DNA of 64,000 nucleotides. Source: Larix kaempferi (lineage: Eukaryota > Streptophyta > Pinopsida > Pinales > Pinaceae). The stretch lies in assembly GCA_027924585.1 (NCBI GenBank), contig BSBM01000965.1, positions 1,736,001-1,800,000 of the forward strand, written 5' to 3'. This document shows, piece after piece, positions 13,227 to 23,367 of this stretch. Under the pieces are notes generated by a model, which was not told the origin of the DNA, did not search any database, and was given only the letters and a program-made list of their open reading frames with translations. The position numbers and the translations under genes are program-made. The first letter of the stretch is position 1. Each line of letters begins with the position of its first letter.

Positions 13227-13264
13227 TTCCCCCACATTGATCATATGGCATGTCCTCATGCCAT
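13227..13264 (-). promoter_or_regulatory. PPT and AGGA hairpin of element B
   Basis: On the minus strand an 8-bp perfect stem (ATGGCATG with CATGCCAT; + positions 13245-13252 and 13257-13264) encloses AGGA. It is followed by 18 nt including the PPT TGTGGGGGAA and then the LTR start TGTTAGG. Confidence 0.78.
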
Positions 13265-16200
13265 GAACTGCTTATGCAGTTGATTCCAACTATATGAAGA
13301 ATGTCCCTCCTTTGTTTCTGTATGGATACCAAGGTTTCTTTTAACCTTTAACCAAATGGATGTTTTCTCCAACTCATCCCATAAGCTAGAAATATTGTAG
13401 ATCTTTCTTGCTGAATCGTTCTAAAAGATTTCAGCTATAATTCTCCTTCAAGCATATTATGATTCCATTCAGTTTCAGATTCTAAGAAATGGTTGAATTG
13501 ATATAGTTCACAAAGAAGATTTTGTTCTCTCAATGAAGAATTATTATATATGTCCATAAAGTCTGCAATAGTATGGATTTCATACTTATTTCCTGATTGA
13601 AGTATACACAATCTAATCTCTTTCTATTGTTCTTATAGCTAAATACAATATACCCTTGATGGTGCTCTACATATCACACGTTCTGCAACTAATTGATACA
13701 TATCCTTTTTTTTTGTTCTAAAGTGGCTATTTTGATTATTTAATCTTTGTATTTTCATTTTCCATTTATCATCCTGAACCAAATATTCTCATACCATTCC
13801 TGTTGCATATCAAATTTACACTGCTACTTATAAATCATTCCAAGATCATATAAGGCTTCCTGTCCTTTCCAATTTACTAAACTAATTTCGACAGAAACTA
13901 AAGATAATGTATTTGTTCTGATATCATCCAGTATTTACTTTATAAATTAGGAAAAATCTTTTCTTGTGTTCCTTCCTGTATTTATTTCTGCTGATTTTTG
14001 TTATGCTTTAACATTTTATTTCTACACCTAAGCTTCTTATTTTCTTTCTTCAAAAGTTTCATTTGAAGCTGCAAATCTCTGTTTTCTTTCCTAATTTTAT
14101 CACCATTTCTTTTGAGGATCTGATTTTAATTTTTAAGATATCTATATAGAAACCATAACTCCAATTTTTTTTTTTTTTCATTTCCTTTATTCTGCAACGT
14201 TTCTTTTCTAACTTGAAAAATGAAGAATTCAGACTTACCATAAGGGAAGAAGCTCGAGTAGATTGCTACTACAGCTCCGTTATGATGTGATCCTAAATTT
14301 AAAAATATGATAATTTCATTTCTGGTGATGAGTCCTCAGGTTGGCGCTTAATATTATCTACCACTCATCATCAACCTTTGTATCTATTGGGCCCCAAAAT
14401 AGCCCCTTCTTTCCTACACCTATCTACACCTTTTTCCCTGTTTTGCCTCACTATTCCTTGATCTAAGCAGATATTTTCCCATGCAAAGCTTGGATTGCAA
14501 CAGGTATAATCTATTATTGTTTTATTCAATTAATGCCTGATTTGTTTATGGTTTTGTAATTTATCTTTTAAGGTTGTGCTAATATTGTCTGATTCGATAA
14601 ATATATACCAAAATCCTTTACAAGACCGTAGTTGTAGCAGCTCGCTCACCTTTGGAGAAGAGGCATACATGGTGCCAGATGTCCCTTCCTGAGTTCGGTT
14701 CCACATATCGCTGCAACAATTAGAGCAGTCCTCCACATGGCCAGCTGCGACTGAGTCACAATAGAGCATCTGATTATCAACCAGTCCAGTCACTTGGAAT
14801 CTACTTTGGCTGTGAATAACATGTAACAGCTCAGGACCTAATGCAACGATTTCATTTAAAGTCCACTTATGGCTGTAACTATTCAATTGTAAATCGGCAT
14901 CCTAAAGATCTTAGATATTCATGGCTGCCCAATATTTTGGTGTAACGATTTCATGTCATGGGGTATAAATGTAAAGAGGCATTCTGAGCCTGGGGTTGGA
15001 GAATTTCTAATTGTATAAGCTGTGACAGAGAGCTGTGAGTGTAGTTCATTATTAATCCAAGGAGTAGAGTTTCTTATATCTGAGTGTTTAATTTGTGTTA
15101 GTCTTCGACATCTCTATTAGAAGGCTAGGGTCCGCCTTCTGGCAGAGATCGCCAAGTTAAGTAGGTAGTTTAATATATTTCCTGTTGTGTGGTGTGGAAT
15201 TGCATTAGATGTATTACTGCGAGCTGTAATAGTGAGTTGACAATTGCATTCTTCTTTGGTAGTTTATAATTGCATCATGAATAGATGCAACTGTGTGGTG
15301 TGACAGTCGACTGTGTAGGTTAGTTTATTTGATGCATGGTGTGTTAGATCAGCTGTTACAACCAAGCTCAACTCTGATTCTTTTTAGTCATTTATTCTTT
15401 CTAGGATTTCCAATATTAATCAAATTAGAGTTCAAGCTTACTTCTAGTTTCTGGTTGTTGTTTTATCTTTCTTGAATTTATTAGATTAGACAATTTATGA
15501 TTGAGTTACAGTAGCTACTAGATGAATTAGATCAGTAGAGATTGAATACTGTAGTTTGATAATTATATTATTTAACTTCTTGCAAAAATAAGTCTAGTTC
15601 ATTTCATTCCTAGATCAGTAACTGCTGGATTGATACTTGTAGGAAGATAATTGTATTTTGAATTCCTAGATGGATAAGTTAGATTAGTTTTAGCTGTGAG
15701 ATGAGTTTGGCTGAGCAAATAGGTAGGATCATTGATCTCTATTTATTTAATCAGCTACTTGAAATGTTTATGCATAGACTGTGCTTATTCACATTGAAAT
15801 AAAAGACCTCTTTGGTTTGACAATTTATATTGAGCATCCTGTGTGTTAGTTGTAATTAATTGGCATATAGGGTGACCCACAGTATCGATAACTGATTGCT
15901 TCTCCCTCGATTTTGCTTAGAAATACCCTCCTTAATGTGTGTAACTATACCAATCAACATGAATTTTGCGAATGTAGATGTCTATTTAGAGATCCTCCTT
16001 TTTCGATAAGATTCTACAATATCCTTAGACTTCACAATAAAAAAGCAAATGCTAATTTTTAGGAGCAATTCTTAGATGATGAGAGGAGGAGGATGCATGT
16101 ACTTTTTATAGTGAAAACCCTTATCTTCCATAAACCGAGGCCATGCAATCTGAGACTTTTCAAGCTCCTTTAAACCAGTAATTTTTTAAGTGTGTGATGA

Positions 16201-17377
16201 TACAAGCTACTATATTTGTTACCTGGCTTGGTATGAACTTTTGCTTCCATATTTTGCAAACTATTATTATAAAGGAAATGAGGTAATTTAGTGGTTCCTT
16301 TCCTAAGACATGCAATAGAAACATGATGTGATAAAGAAAAAATATGTTAAATCTCCCATCACATGTGATATATTTCTGGAATACTTTAACAATATTCACC
16401 ACTCAACTTTGAGTCGCTTCCTGTGCATACCGTGATTCTAATTGGGTAGAGGATGAATGTTTCCAACAAACAACTTCCATGGATTTTTATCCTTGAGCCT
16501 CTGTGTTTTGAACCATTTCTCATCAGAATCAAGCAACCTTGTCACCTTATCAATAGACTCCTTAGATATTGGAAAAGTCTATCCCCTAAGATTAGCAACT
16601 CCTTTATCAAATCAAAGGGTGAATTCCAGAGGGAGTTCCTCATGAAAACCCTACATATTTTCAAAGAAAATATATACCCCTACTCTTTGGAACTGCTCCT
16701 TGATTTCTAATTCTTTATTTAAGCATGCCATAGACTTGAGTTCGAACCTTCTATCCATAGCTACGAGTATATATAAGACATCTTAATTTGATTTAGTTAT
16801 GAGTGGTAGTGATCAAAATTCTATAGACTAGGGCCAAGAAGTATACAGGTGGATTACAAGTTTAATCAACCAGGTAAAATAAATTGAACAGAGTTAAGAG
16901 GTCGACTATAAGTTTTAAATTACAATCATGATAAAATTTGACGGTCAAATCATGTAACACAAGGTTGAATCATGATTAAATGGTCATCATTAGATAATAC
17001 ATGATTGGAAAGACAAGTGTAAGAGTTCAGCTAATTAGGTGATCATGATAAGCTATATCATGGAAACAGTTTGGTAGGAATAAGTGCAATTCATGATGCT
17101 ATAGTATATGTAAAGGTCAATGTGATCTTGTTCCTAAATATTTACAAAAAATGAGCAAGTATTAAATACCTTGGTAACTTACAAATACTTGTTGCATGAA
17201 TTTTGACTAATGATCTATTTATTTGGTGTAGAGATAAAAGTGGACTGACTATGCTGAGAATGATGCTAATATTGATACTTCTTGAACTAGGATGATGATG
17301 ACAGAGCACTGATGGATGAATATGTATGATGATTGGAGGTGAAGATGCTGAGAAGAATTGGAAGATCCCAGTAGCCA
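13265..17377. other. Element B internal region, 3' part; no intact gene
   Basis: This is AT-rich DNA without long reading frames. It has T-runs at 13697-13707 and 14165-14179. Around 16130-16700 the minus strand shows an interrupted protein-like reading: KWFKTQRLKDKNPWKLFVGN followed after stops by a segment with FFLYHIMFLLHVLGKEPLN. I cannot assign it. A TATA-like GGTATAAATG at about 14961 lies in a stretch that resembles an LTR, but I found no second copy. The region may hold the LTR of a further element whose minus-strand start is at 17377. Confidence 0.4.
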
Positions 17378-17416
17378 CTCCCCCACACTTGAGGGTTTGC
17401 ATGTCCTCATGCAAAC
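17378..17416 (-). promoter_or_regulatory. Second PPT plus AGGA hairpin, inside element B
   Basis: On the minus strand a perfect 9-bp stem (GTTTGCATG with CATGCAAAC; + positions 17395-17403 and 17408-17416) encloses AGGA. After 17 nt including the PPT GTGTGGGGGAG the sequence reads TGGCTACTGGG at 17377, a candidate LTR start. Stem, loop and spacing match the other elements, so a hidden 3' LTR boundary is likely. I did not find a partner LTR. Confidence 0.55.
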
Positions 17417-18021
17417 TAGGTGAGGTGACTACTACTAAATATGGATGATCATATTGTTGTTGTATTGGAACAATTTACTACTGAATTATCGCTATAAGAA
17501 AAACCATTGCTCCAAAGGAATGAATTCCCACTACCATTGGAGACTGTTTAAAAACTACTGGAATATTCCTGATTATAGGTTTTATAGAAAACCTTTAATT
17601 TTTTGTAGGCGTTTTTTGTTTTGTTTTACCAAGTCTTCAATATTGAACCCCCCTTTTAAAGTCCTCTCTCTATGAATGAAGGTGTCGCTGTTGAAAAAAT
17701 AGTGGAATCACTCGATTACCGACCAATGATGTAATTCATTAACCCATGTGAGATAAAATAACATTTATGCCAATGGGTATCAAGGCGCTTGGTACATTCT
17801 AACATCCATGAATGGATAAGTCAAATGAATTATATAATTCTTCTACCAAGAAACATTAATGAATTTCCTTAGTAGATGACGAAGATACATGCCATTAAGG
17901 CATGCAAGTTCCAAGGTACCATAGAAATGTATTGAGTTTCAAAACCATAAAATGTGTTGAAGTTGATGGGTTGAAACTTGCTAGAAGGAAATCCTTAATG
18001 AATCTTCCATCATCTAGCTGA
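17417..18021. other. Element B internal DNA left of element C
   Basis: I see no motif or long reading frame here. The sequence continues at 21382 after removal of element C. Confidence 0.4.
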
Positions 18022-18026
18022 GCACT

Positions 18027-18274
18027 TGCTACGAATATAAATGGCATATTAAATAAATAATAATTGTTAATCATTATAGTAGTTAGCTATTAATGTGAAG
18101 GGACATAACCCTTCATTATGAACGCTCAAGCCATATTAAAGGCGAGCTATGTTGTAATATCCTATCATCTTATTATCTATTCAATTATCCATATATTTTC
18201 CCTATTAATGGCTTATCTAATATTCCAGATGTTTTGTCAATATTGATTGTGTGAATGAATAATTATTCGCATCA
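18027..18274 (+). repeat. 5' LTR of element C
   Basis: TG...CA ends, 248 bp, preceded by TSD copy GCACT. It contains a hairpin with arms GAAGGG and CCCTTC around ACATAA near 18099-18116. Confidence 0.95.
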
Positions 18275-18276
18275 TT

Positions 18277-18288
18277 TGGTATCAGAGC
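18277..18288 (+). promoter_or_regulatory. PBS of element C (tRNA-iMet type)
   Basis: TGGTATCAGAGC, two bases after the LTR end. Confidence 0.93.
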
Positions 18289-18439
18289 AAGACTTTCCTC
18301 AGGATTCTAGTGATCGTCGGCTTGTAGCTAAACTCTTAAGGTTTCCTTGAACCCGGATCTTTGATTTGACACAGGATTTTAGACATAATTTCCAGAATTT
18401 CTTAGAAATTGTGGGTCCTTGACCATAAATTCCATACTA

Positions 18440-19495
18440 CATCGACCTACCTCACATCCTTCATCGCTCATCCGTACTTGTTCTTCCCCAGGCCACTTTC
18501 CCTCCATCATTCCGCATACCCTCCCTCTCATGCACAAACCCCCTCACTAACAACTCCTCGTTCCTTCTCGTAGATCCACCACGACTGCAACACTCCCTTA
18601 CCACCTCACCCACACCTCCACCTCGACCTATTCCTCCATTTTCTTATGCACTCACCCCCAGCTCCCGCGCTCCACACTCCCTCCCATCTCGTTGTACCTT
18701 CTCCTATCCCTCTCTCCACCACTGCACCATTCCACACACAACCAGCTCTCCAAGATTTGTTGCTCACCCAGCCCCTTGCCTCGACCACTGAGCTCTCACG
18801 AACCCACGTCCCTCACTGCACCGTCCACCCTACGTGAACTCTTTTCCTTATCTTGCGCCCTCTTGTGCAGTCCCACACCTGGTCCGCAACCTCCCCTTAC
18901 ACATACTCCCACGTCGCTCCATGTCTTCCTCCATGACTTCCCACTAGCCCTACTCCCCAGCACTCCCTTCTGTATCCTCCTTCCCAATGTTCGACCTCTC
19001 CTTAACCCACACTGTCCAGTGCCCTACCCATGTCTCTTCTCTTCTCCCCTTTTCGCTCTGCTCCACACCTTTTTACTCTACTCCTTCTCCCCTTTCTCTC
19101 CCTCATTGATGCTCACACCTCCGTTCTTCACCTCCTGCACAGCCGCCTGCAACTCCACCAACTCCCCACTCCACGTTCCTCCAATGTCGTTGCTCCCTAA
19201 CCCCCTCCACGTTGCTCTCACTCCTCCCCCCACCGGACCACTCACTCCTTTTATCTTGCACACACATTCGTTCCTCCTTTACTCCCTCCTCCACCTTCCC
19301 CATCCTTCGCCTACGCAGCCTCCCTCCCACTGCCTTATCGTCGCCTACCTCCCACACACTGTCATCTCCTGTTCCATCTCTCCCTTGCGTCGCCTCACCC
19401 ATCCACTTCATCTCTGACCTCGATCCCAAGCTCCACCCTGAAGCGTCCCCTTCCAGCTGCCACCTTCCATTTTTCTCCACGTCAAACCTACAATC
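18440..19495 (+). other. G-poor pyrimidine-rich leader of element C
   Basis: About 1 kb where the + strand is mostly C and T with few G. Long open frames occur on both strands (for example 18692-19417 +, 19103-19480 -) because stop codons are rare in such sequence. I treat them as spurious. Element E has a block of the same composition in the same position but without obvious sequence homology. Confidence 0.75.
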
Positions 19496-19499
19496 AAAA

Positions 19500-19551
19500 C
19501 AAAAAAATACATTATAATAATAATATTATTATTATTTATTTATTTTTAAAG

Positions 19552-19588
<37 letters not shown>

Positions 19589-19745
19589 TATATTAATAAT
19601 ATTATCCTTTAATAATTATTAATATAATATTATTATTATTATATTTTTCAAAAAAATAAAAATAAAAAAGGGATATATATATATAATATTATTATTATTA
19701 TTACATTTTAATAATAACTATTATTAAAAAAAAAAATCTTTTGAA
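19500..19745. repeat. AT-rich spacer with (TA)n and (TAA)n
   Basis: A nearly pure A+T block with a TA dinucleotide run at about 19555-19586 and TTA/TAA repeats. It separates the pyrimidine-rich leader from the coiled-coil frame. A homologous spacer occurs in element E around 33576-33680. Confidence 0.85.
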
Positions 19746-19914
19746 TAAGAATTATTTGGAGAACAAAACAAGATCAACAAAAAAAGAAATAAAATTATTA
19801 TTGAAATAATAATTACTTTTGGAAGAGAAAAAAAGAAGTTATTTGACCTAATAAGAAAAAAATTATAGTAAAAAAAAAAAGTTCTTTTCAAGAGAGATAT
19901 ATTGAGAATTATTA

Positions 19915-21117
19915 CATCTTTTTAATCCACCCTTGTCGAAGAAATCGAAGACCAATTAAAGACCATCTATAGTCCAGAACAAGCATCTAACGTCAAAGAA
20001 ATGAGAGACCATGGAAGCCAATTTGTGACTACAAATAGAGAAATTAGAAGCCAAGTTAAAGCATTATCGAAGAAACAACGGAGATTTACGTGACAATAAT
20101 TCAAAATTGGAAGTAATAAGTGAAATACATAAGATGGAAGAAAAGTACAAGGAACAAAAAATTTCCGACCAGAAAAATCATATAGAAAATTTATGTGCAC
20201 AAATTGAGGAATTAAAAGACAAAAATGATTTTAATCAGAGATTGAAAAATCAAGATTTTAAGAAAGAAATAAACGAATACGAAGCGGAAATAACATAGTC
20301 GAACAAAATCGTTAGTGACAAGGATGAAGAACTAACGCAGATATGACATAAATTAGAAAGTCAAAAACCAGAGGTTGGCCAATGTCGACAACATATAAAA
20401 GTTCTTCAACAACAAAATGACGACTCTAAAAAAACACACAAGTTGGAGATCACAAAAAGTAATAAAACACTATCCAACAATTCTGAAGAAATTTTTAGAT
20501 TAAGAAATCATAGCAAGACACTAATCACAAAAATTAAGAAGTTGAAAGATAGTCGGAAGATAGAACAATCTACGAAATACATTGAAGGAAAACGTCTAGA
20601 CAAGCAAAAAGAAAATAACTGCATCAAAAGTCATAATGAAGATATTAAGGAACAACTTAAGAACTCTGAAGATGACAGAAAATCGCAAGTAGAAGTGATT
20701 AACAAATTTCAAAATGATAACATGCAGTTAGAAAACAAGTTGGAAAAGATACAGAATGAAACCTTAAAACCTCAAGGGATGAAAATACAACTTCCAACTC
20801 AGATCAATGCTCAAAATACAACACTCGTAAAATAAAATGACATTGTGAAAATTCCGTATTGACACCCCAACCATAAAAACAGATATTCTGAAAAGTGGGA
20901 AATGTCGAAAGATAATGGTACTAATGTGATCAAAGCTCCTAACAACAAATCAGTAGGGAATCCCAACAGTCAAATAAATTTGGGATGGATTGACCCATCC
21001 ACATATCAGAAGTTATGTTGTACACTTATCAGTTCGTATCGACATGTTTCGTCAGCCATGACATCGCAAAGAACAATGCGAAAAAATTATAAGGCTTTGA
21101 GGACAAAGCCTTTCTAA
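19915..21117 (+). pseudogene. Element C coiled-coil protein, probably gag-like
   Basis: From about 20050 to the stop at 21115-21117 most of the sequence reads in one phase, broken by stops at 20299, about 20344, 20833 and about 20860. A frame change near 20040 joins it to an upstream acidic stretch. The protein is rich in Lys, Glu, Asn, Gln and regularly spaced Leu/Ile (ENLCAQIEELKDKNDFNQR, then ITKIKKLKDSRKIEQ), which is typical of long coiled coils. The C-terminal part contains LGWIDPSTYQKLCC and ends KALRTKPF. No zinc knuckle or enzyme motif is visible. I infer a structural, gag-like role from its position and from the homologous frame in element E. Confidence 0.7.
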
Positions 21118-21128
21118 GAGAGTGGCAA
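21091..21128 (+). promoter_or_regulatory. AGGA hairpin and PPT of element C
   Basis: A perfect 9-bp stem, AAGGCTTTG (21091-21099) with CAAAGCCTT (21104-21112), encloses AGGA. It is followed by 16 nt including AAGAGAGTGG and then the LTR. The hairpin lies at the end of the coding frame (residues KALRTKPF). Confidence 0.8.
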
Positions 21129-21376
21129 TGCTACGAATATAAATGGCATATTAAATAAATAATAATTGTTAATCATTATAGTAGTTATCTATTAATGTGA
21201 AGGGACATAACCCTTCATTATGAACGCTCAAGCCATATTAAATGCGATCTATGTTGTAATATCCTATCATCGTATTATCTAGTCAATTATCCATATATTT
21301 GCCATATTAATGGCTTATCTAATATTCTAGGTGTTCTGGCAATATTGATTGTGTGAATGAATAATTATTCGCATCA
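21129..21376 (+). repeat. 3' LTR of element C
   Basis: 248 bp, same ends as the 5' LTR, followed by TSD copy GCACT at 21377-21381. Confidence 0.95.
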
Positions 21377-21381
21377 GCACT

Positions 21382-22308
21382 GAACCAATCCAATTTTGCA
21401 AAAATAAAATAGACATCACTAACATACTTTATTGGAAATCTAGCCATCCAGTTACCTAGTTTTCTCACTAGATCCCTGTCCAGTTGCACCAGACAAGCTA
21501 GTTTTCACAAAAAAACCTATTTTTTCTTTACTATTTTCTTTATTTATTTACAATCAATCATCCTACTCTACTTAAAGAAAAGAAGATATCCTTCAAGTGT
21601 AGGAGTACTTGCAGTGAAACCATGTGCGTAACAGGTGTAGAAATACATTCATACTCGGGTTAGAAAGATAAGATTTAATGTATACAAGAGTATGAAGAAC
21701 CAATTGCTTTGATGTTGGTGTCAACCAGTAATGAAAATTGAAGGAGTGGTGTGATCTAGTAGTTTCTTGGAACCATTTTTCAATAAAATTTTGATGCTCC
21801 TAGTTTACTTCTTTGTTTGGATCACACTACATATCCTCCTTTGTCCATCAAATGAAGTCCATGATTCTTCGGTCTCCTCAGTAGATTGGAAAGGGGAAAA
21901 AGAGAATTCTATATACTCTTGTGGATGTGAGAGAGTTATTTCAAACTCTTTATCATCCTTGAAGCCTTATTTTTAGTTGATAATCCATGTCTTGCAACAT
22001 GGATTAGTGATTCAAGAGAAAAGGGATTAATACTTAAAAAATGATGGTGTTCTTTTAATGCTAGCAAATGAAAGTTTAAGAAATTAAATTTAATCTACTG
22101 CTAAATCTCATCTACTACCTATTTATTCATAAACAAAATTGGCAAATATTTGGAATATCTTCACCAATGGTGATAGAGAAAGAATACTTACCTTCTTTCA
22201 ACAATGAGGATAGAACATGTTCTTACCTCTCTCCTTATTACTCATTCCTCCTCCCTGTCAAAATTCAAAGGAAACCTACCTACATATTCTCTAATCCATT
22301 TAGAACCT
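21382..22308. other. Element B internal DNA near its PBS; no gene seen
   Basis: This corresponds to the leader side of B on the minus strand. No frame with recognisable motifs is present. Confidence 0.45.
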
Positions 22309-22325
22309 CCCCGACAATGGTGCCA
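22309..22325 (-). promoter_or_regulatory. PBS of element B
   Basis: The minus strand reads TGGCACCATTGTCGGGG, three bases inside the 5' LTR start at 22329. It resembles the TGGCGCCGTTGCCGGGG-type site of plant Athila/Tat-like Ty3 elements, with several transitions. Confidence 0.7.
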
Positions 22326-22328
22326 AAA

Positions 22329-22665
22329 TGTTGGGGTAAATTATGTTATTTAATTCTCCAACGATTTAATTGTCAACCCGGGGCTTGTAGGCTTGTGAGT
22401 TGCAAGTACAATATGTGCAAGACAAAAGATAAACTATTCTAACCTAATTGCAAAACAACTGAAAACTCCTTTTGAAACCAGTTAATCTCCCACAATTTCT
22501 TTAATGGAAATATTGGGGCTCAACCAAAAGTCTACAGGTACAACAATGTAATGAATCAAAGGCAGTTTGTTGTATGGGTGATACGTTTCCAATCTCCATT
22601 TTCAACTAGATGAACTGTCTTTGAAAGAGTTCAGGTATCAAAAGAAAATACACACATGCTAAAAA
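22329..22665 (-). repeat. 5' LTR of element B, piece 1
   Basis: It begins TGTTGGGGTAAATT at 22329, next to the PBS, and is cut by element D. The AAAAA at 22661-22665 is D's left target copy. The LTR resumes at 29745. Confidence 0.7.
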
Positions 22666-22838
22666 TGTTGATGTATATGTAACTTTGGAATGTATTTCAC
22701 ATATATGTATATTGTATTCCTATAGAGATGTTATTATTCCTCTATACGGAAGTGGTTGTATTCCTATAGAGATGTTATTATTCCTCTATATGGAAGTGTC
22801 GTCATTTATATTGTAAGTGTCGTAACTTATACTTGATG

Positions 22839-22972
22839 GGTTATTAGACCACCTTGTTGGGGTCGACCTTGTATAAGTCATGTGGGTAAAAAGGTTATTA
22901 GACCACCCTATTGGGGGTCGTCCATGTGGGCCAAAGGGTTATTAGACCACCCTAGTGGGGGTCAGCCCAGTC
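22839..22972 (+). repeat. Triplicated U3 motif in element D LTR
   Basis: Three units of about 44-54 bp containing TTATTAGACCACCCTA and GGGGGTCGGCC lie 65-200 bp upstream of the TATA box. The 3' LTR has them at 29222-29355. Element J's LTR carries two related units in its own orientation. Their position suits promoter enhancer repeats. Confidence 0.75.
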
Positions 22973-23036
22973 AACATTATGTTAAGTAGTTAAGTTGAGG
23001 CCGACCTAGTTGAGTAAAGGTCAAGTCAAGTTAGTG

Positions 23037-23044
23037 TATAAATA
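23037..23044 (+). promoter_or_regulatory. TATA box of element D 5' LTR
   Basis: TATAAATA in GTGTATAAATAGAGAG. The same site is in the 3' LTR at 29421-29428 and, reversed, in element J at 59056-59063. Confidence 0.75.
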
Positions 23045-23355
23045 GAGAGTGTGTCTCTCTCATTTTACACATTCTATTCTCTCACTCACACTTTAGAGAG
23101 TGGCGCACTTGTGGAGGAGGAGGCTCTGCTGCTAGGAGAAGACTATCTCTTGTATTCTGGTTGTATCATTGCTCTATCTATCTCTGAGGAAGTTATTGGG
23201 GTTTTTCACCTTTATGGTTTTCCCCAAGTAAACTCAGTGTGTCTTGTGTGTTTGCATTATTGTGTCCATGATTGATATGCTGTAGATTTGCTGTACATGT
23301 TGTTCTCTCACTTAAGATCTCAGATCAAATTGAAGTAAATTCTGAAAATTTAACA

Positions 23356-23367
23356 TGGTATCAGAGC
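23356..23367 (+). promoter_or_regulatory. PBS of element D (tRNA-iMet type)
   Basis: TGGTATCAGAGC directly abuts the LTR end TTTAACA. Confidence 0.95.

Larger units (their letters stand above)
18027..21376 (+). mobile_element. Element C: 3.35 kb non-autonomous LTR element with coiled-coil frame
   Basis: Two 248-bp LTRs (18027-18274 and 21129-21376) start TGCTACGAAT and end TTCGCATCA. They are flanked by the perfect TSD GCACT (18022-18026 and 21377-21381). Order inside: tRNA-iMet PBS, G-poor pyrimidine-rich leader, AT-rich spacer, coiled-coil reading frame, AGGA hairpin, PPT. There is no protease, RT or integrase, so it needs enzymes from another element. LTR copies differ at about 11 of 248 sites. 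Element E has the same plan and homologous coding sequence. Confidence 0.95.
22666..23355 (+). repeat. 5' LTR of element D
   Basis: 690 bp with TG...CA ends. Three diverged tandem units starting TTATTAGACCACC (22841, 22895, 22939) lie upstream of a TATA box at 23037-23044. Confidence 0.95.

Noticed and set aside
14530-14886. 118-codon minus frame
   Set aside because: No recognisable motif and surrounded by noncoding relic sequence; not enough to call a gene.
18692-19417. 241-codon + strand frame and several overlapping minus frames
   Set aside because: They lie in a G-poor pyrimidine-rich block where stops are rare on both strands. Residue composition is low-complexity Ser/Pro/Leu/His and no motif is seen.
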